A DNA stretch of 34,655 nucleotides from IMG/VR virus record IMGVR_UViG_3300031800_000008, positions 1-34,655 of that record; one strand, given 5' to 3'. Made by a program: the position numbers and the translations under genes. Positions within the stretch are counted from its first letter, which is position 1. Each line of letters starts with the position of its first letter. Positions 32,701 through 34,655 of this stretch are shown one piece after another. The notes beneath the pieces are model-generated. The model saw only the letters and a list, made by a program, of their open reading frames with translations. It was not told the DNA's origin and did no database searches. The DNA is from a virus.

Positions 32701-32995
32701 TTCCTCCATCTGTATAAGATGAAAGTTGAGAACCTTTTCCAATGCTATATGAAGTATCACTCCCCATGATTAGGAATCTGTCACCATAACCATTAATGAA
32801 CTCGAATGCCTGATCGTCCCCAGGAGTGCTTGTGTGGAAGACTGAACCCCAACGCTTCCTGGCAGACCCAGTATCAGACAAGAGTGCGTTAGAGAGCGTC
32901 CTACAGCCCCTCTGGTACTGCATAGATTCATACTGTGCCCTGAGATTGGGGTCTACTTCTCCGAAACCGAAGGATTGTTGTGCTATATAAACCAT
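29783..32995 (-). CDS. tail tubular protein B (nozzle)
   Basis: 1070 residues. The N-terminus FGFGEVDPNLRAQYESMQYQRGCRTLSNAL, then GSARKRWGSVF, is the standard start of T7 gp12-like nozzle proteins. Later sections with short strands (SQFNKLFIGTDEEEFVITD at about 730; FAVTDGGKLYCLTINEG) fit a beta-propeller-like body. It is longer than T7 gp12 (about 794 residues), with extra Ser/Thr/Gly-rich insertions in the middle. It shares TAATG with tubular protein A upstream. Confidence 0.9.
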   Translation of the reverse strand: MVYIAQQSFGFGEVDPNLRAQYESMQYQRGCRTLSNALLSDTGSARKRWGSVFHTSTPGDDQAFEFINGYGDRFLIMGSDTSYSIGKGSQLSSYTDGGMVTDVASTGNNFYVLTENGIFLHSAPLAADGDYKLSRVKVDINPDLIFSKPPVTFTANTAQPTTITASSNWFERGDEGDLYKITPRASSGNTSQIPRFGLITYVESSTSAKVTLGDAVNIDQTQDMYPSTDSTNVGKIRITNHPFVDAQELRWYRGFVGINYYFNEPDEGEVVYIKVIDADTVELYEEVGLITLFPITTTTDGGVSGSGNAGQSLSSHLMRQAVPSGHPGAITTATYDWAGPYRNWVNLPDSCFTTSSTTAGPWQGVIYKSSWAAKAAWKTEELEDTTFPFGAIAETCITEGSILKAEHWYNGYLLYKSYFMVSFKYFAGNDGPENDRDAYFTHIAGPAIQATANWPSPNSASAPPYEQMIWYVSSTAEPSSGSAAKSADGLPAPKRGWDPSLLVRSRDRSPDPGGGGAYIYNVGLVGSASAIFGPTSTHTGIPIINAAGQVTGSVEFPLTMRLTETVGEIGASLTSQTFRVGQFEVDGLINYYAEEDGENVITTPGLGASAYWKLTGAALIPTPSANPLYPSVWQTRPFESEFHQERFFFAGFEINTDINAGEGGLSQLREAQNLGLTIVASKSGVLTDFTISEPLTSEDGLSFQLSSRKGGVIRWMKSQFNKLFIGTDEEEFVITDTPIIPTSINISIQSEYGSRSNTHSVLFGSMLVYVQENGKTIRGLDFLDTRNRFESRDLLQFAKHITKDDTIKRVEVVGTATQRLFAVTDGGKLYCLTINEGNSVFGWSEWSNPEYPFIYDIVGTSDDSGNPALWVRTSTTNAIFITSDDARDNYHVDGAVTYTGAAVEEQAVAVSHDLVGKTLSVIVTIDGSGDVVYLGDFTVLSAGSVGVLPYGHDFGDDPPTQVVAGFPYTMTLAPNIPELMVPGKGSTLGREKNVSRLRVLFNQARGARAAGYDIFAVPLDPTYTPVADVPGFYSVPVVGQYGPQPTINITQSAPYGFEVSGYNAEYDFGD

Positions 32996-34655
32996 TAAGA
33001 ACCCATAGATCTAACGCCCAGGAGACTGGTATTACCAAACATCTGTGGTGTACCCTCCTGACCGTCTACACCCTTTGCTGCTAATATAGCCTCTTTAGCC
33101 ATAGCATCAAGTTGTGCTATCTCGCTTGACGACTTTCCAAAATTCGTTGCTACATACACTGCTAGAGCCATTCCTATAGCGTGTTGAGTTAATGGTCCCA
33201 GCAAATCAAGTGAATCTTCTATGTCGAATGCGTATTCTATAGTCGCAGTAGATTGGTTTGTAAGCAATGCTTTATAGTTAACCGAAGAAATATTGACAAC
33301 TTCAATCTCCCATAGAGTTGTATAGATATTAGGATTGCCACCAATATGGTCAGGCCTGTTCTCTAAGCCATTTAATCGCCAAACCCTCAATACATCACTG
33401 GGTAATTCGAATACATAACCCCAACGATCCAGAACACAATTCTCAGTTGCAGTAGTAGTTAGAGCAGTAAGGCAAGCGGTCTTCTTTGCTCCATTCCATA
33501 CATGATCTGCCAAGAACTGTTGCCTAAAGAGCGGGAATACTCTACTGAGTAATTCCTGTTGGGGACTGCTTTCTGTTGCGGAACCAAGCGTACTGATACC
33601 TAACGTATTTAATGCTGTGTTCCATATATCTATAACTGCCACGGCTTGTGCCTCCGTTAAAAGTTGTACGACCATTGATCCTGTACCACCGATTATAACT
33701 TCAAGTTTTATAACCTCTGGTACCACTAATGTTAATGTATCACTAGAACTACTTGAATCTGTAAATAATATAATGTGGCTAGTAACTGTAGTTATCTGAC
33801 CACTACTCGATACTCCGTCTATTACTGAAATAGTAGCGAGTTTGATACTCTCAAGCGTATCGCTAGTTGTTGATCCGTCTGTCGCTGAAATGGCTGCTCT
33901 TTTTATTGTGATTAACGAATCGCTAGTTGTTGTTGAATCAGTTTCATCAAATATCTTTATTGCAGAGGTATGATCAATAACGAGTGAGTCTGAGCCTGTT
34001 CCGCTATCTGTTATTGAAACAAAATGAGAAGTCTGAACAGAGAGAGTATCCGATCCCGAACCTTCATCTGTATGAGATTGAGTATTGGACTTTGCTGTAC
34101 TAAGAGTATCTGAACCAGTTCCCTCATCTGTATGAGACTCAGAGGCTTTCTTGTTTAGCGTTAAGGTATCAGAAGTATCACTAGAATCAGTTACCGACTG
34201 GGTTGCTTCTTTTCCTGTAGTAAGTGTATCTAATGAAGTAATAGAATCTGTATTGGATTCTACTGTGGTCTTCGAGTCTATGAGTGTATCGCTGGTTGTG
34301 CTGGCATCAGTCTCTTCAAATGTATGTGCAATACTGGCTGGGGTATGATCAATAACAAGAGTATCACTTACTGTACTGAAATCTGTATTGGATTCTACTG
34401 TGGTCTTCGAGTCTATGAGTGTATCGCTGGTTGTGCTGGCATCAGTCTCTTCAAATGTATGTGCAACACTGGCTGGGGTATGATCAATAACAAGAGTATC
34501 GCTTACTGTACTGGAATCCGTATTGGATTCCGTAGCCACCTTAAGGGTTGTCAATGTATCTAGTGAAGTACCTGAATCTGTTTTAGTTTCTGTGGCTGCT
34601 TTGATAGTCGCTAGTGTGTCTGTGGCTGTACTAGAATCTGTATTGGTATCAGTAG
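32995..34655 (-). CDS. tail tubular protein A domain fused to a Thr/Ser/Asp repeat array (5' end cut)
   Basis: The frame is open from the right edge to 32995. A TTG at 34554 is only an internal codon, because the same repeats continue upstream. The last ~220 residues are T7 gp11-like: LLSRVFPLFRQQFLADHVWNGAKK, FELPSDVLRVWRLNG, LWEIEVVN, FDIEDSLDLLGPLTQHAIGMALAVYVA, forming the gatekeeper ring under the portal. Before it lie about 15 repeat units of ~19-26 residues with core TDSSTxSDTL. Two units are part of a 135-base duplication. The repeats may form a stacked beta structure or a fibre-like extension; no such array is present in T7 gp11. Confidence 0.85.
   Translation of the reverse strand, partial: TDTNTDSSTATDTLATIKAATETKTDSGTSLDTLTTLKVATESNTDSSTVSDTLVIDHTPASVAHTFEETDASTTSDTLIDSKTTVESNTDFSTVSDTLVIDHTPASIAHTFEETDASTTSDTLIDSKTTVESNTDSITSLDTLTTGKEATQSVTDSSDTSDTLTLNKKASESHTDEGTGSDTLSTAKSNTQSHTDEGSGSDTLSVQTSHFVSITDSGTGSDSLVIDHTSAIKIFDETDSTTTSDSLITIKRAAISATDGSTTSDTLESIKLATISVIDGVSSSGQITTVTSHIILFTDSSSSSDTLTLVVPEVIKLEVIIGGTGSMVVQLLTEAQAVAVIDIWNTALNTLGISTLGSATESSPQQELLSRVFPLFRQQFLADHVWNGAKKTACLTALTTTATENCVLDRWGYVFELPSDVLRVWRLNGLENRPDHIGGNPNIYTTLWEIEVVNISSVNYKALLTNQSTATIEYAFDIEDSLDLLGPLTQHAIGMALAVYVATNFGKSSSEIAQLDAMAKEAILAAKGVDGQEGTPQMFGNTSLLGVRSMGS
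33721..34655 (-). repeat. array of ~15 Thr/Ser/Asp-rich protein repeats
   Basis: The units read on the minus strand share T-D-S/E/G, then S/T/G, then S-D-T-L, then a basic or polar spacer (for example TDEGTGSDTL, TDASTTSDTL, TDSSDTSDTL). Spacing alternates between ~20 and ~26 residues where VIDHTPAS.AHTFE is inserted. The array continues past the window edge. Confidence 0.85.
34251..34520 (-). repeat. near-identical 135-base tandem duplication
   Basis: Bases 34251-34385 and 34386-34520 are the same apart from a few substitutions (for example ATACTGG versus ACACTGG, ATCACTTA versus ATCGCTTA). The unit is 45 codons, exactly in frame, and covers two protein repeats. Confidence 0.95.

Noticed and set aside
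34251-34655. Regular repeats at the right edge as a CRISPR array
   Set aside because: They are in-frame protein repeats with no unique spacers and no cas genes.

Overview
This window looks like most of the genome of a tailed, short-tailed (podovirus-like) bacteriophage of a bacterial host. The evidence is a complete T7/BPP-1-style packaging and head set (small and large terminase, head-tail connector portal, Bbp19-like protein, scaffold) and a matching tail and ejection set (tubular proteins A and B, three internal virion proteins). A lipobox lipoprotein suggests a Gram-negative host. I cannot name the host. I see no integrase, tRNA, CRISPR array, DNA or RNA polymerase, helicase, primase or endolysin.

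Layout. (1) 1-6308, minus strand: small terminase, large terminase, two Gly/Pro/Ala-rich small virion-type proteins, portal, Bbp19-like protein, scaffold, and a gene cut by the left edge. The genes abut or overlap. (2) 6308-6361: divergent control region with a strong sigma70-type promoter for the plus strand, whose -35 box touches the start codon of the small terminase gene. (3) 6361-7533, plus: three small early genes. (4) 7549-9110: a segment closed off by strong terminators and packed with short perfect hairpins, both in a ~820-base stretch without a convincing gene and inside the coding sequence of an unrecognised basic protein. This is the most unusual part of the window. (5) 9201-15342, plus: an A-rich operon of about 20 small, tightly overlapped genes of mostly unknown function, including two tiny membrane peptides, an ArdC-type antirestriction protein, zinc-ribbon proteins and a ribbon-helix-helix regulator. 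It looks like a host-takeover/anti-defence region. (6) 15400-19088, plus: double helix-turn-helix protein, YqaJ-type exonuclease, RecT annealase, an unknown gene and a small endonuclease, i.e. a recombination module. (7) 19085-34655, minus (read right to left): tubular protein A fused to a long Thr/Ser/Asp repeat array and cut by the right edge, tubular protein B, internal virion proteins of 168, 1143 and 1736 aa, three small membrane/lysis-type genes and an unknown basic protein.

Both window ends lie inside minus-strand virion operons. If the genome is circular or circularly permuted, these become one late operon (terminase to head, then tail, then lysis) opposite one early operon. Only a short piece, probably holding the major capsid gene, would be missing. 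The right edge falls inside a near-identical tandem repeat, a typical place for an assembly to break.

Inferred working model: the plus-strand promoter at 6308-6337 starts the early program. The early genes neutralise host defences and reprogram the cell. YqaJ and RecT support recombination-dependent replication or concatemer formation, probably on host replication machinery. The minus-strand operon then makes heads, tails and lysis functions. The hairpin segment could be a structured RNA, a replication origin or both; sequence alone cannot decide.
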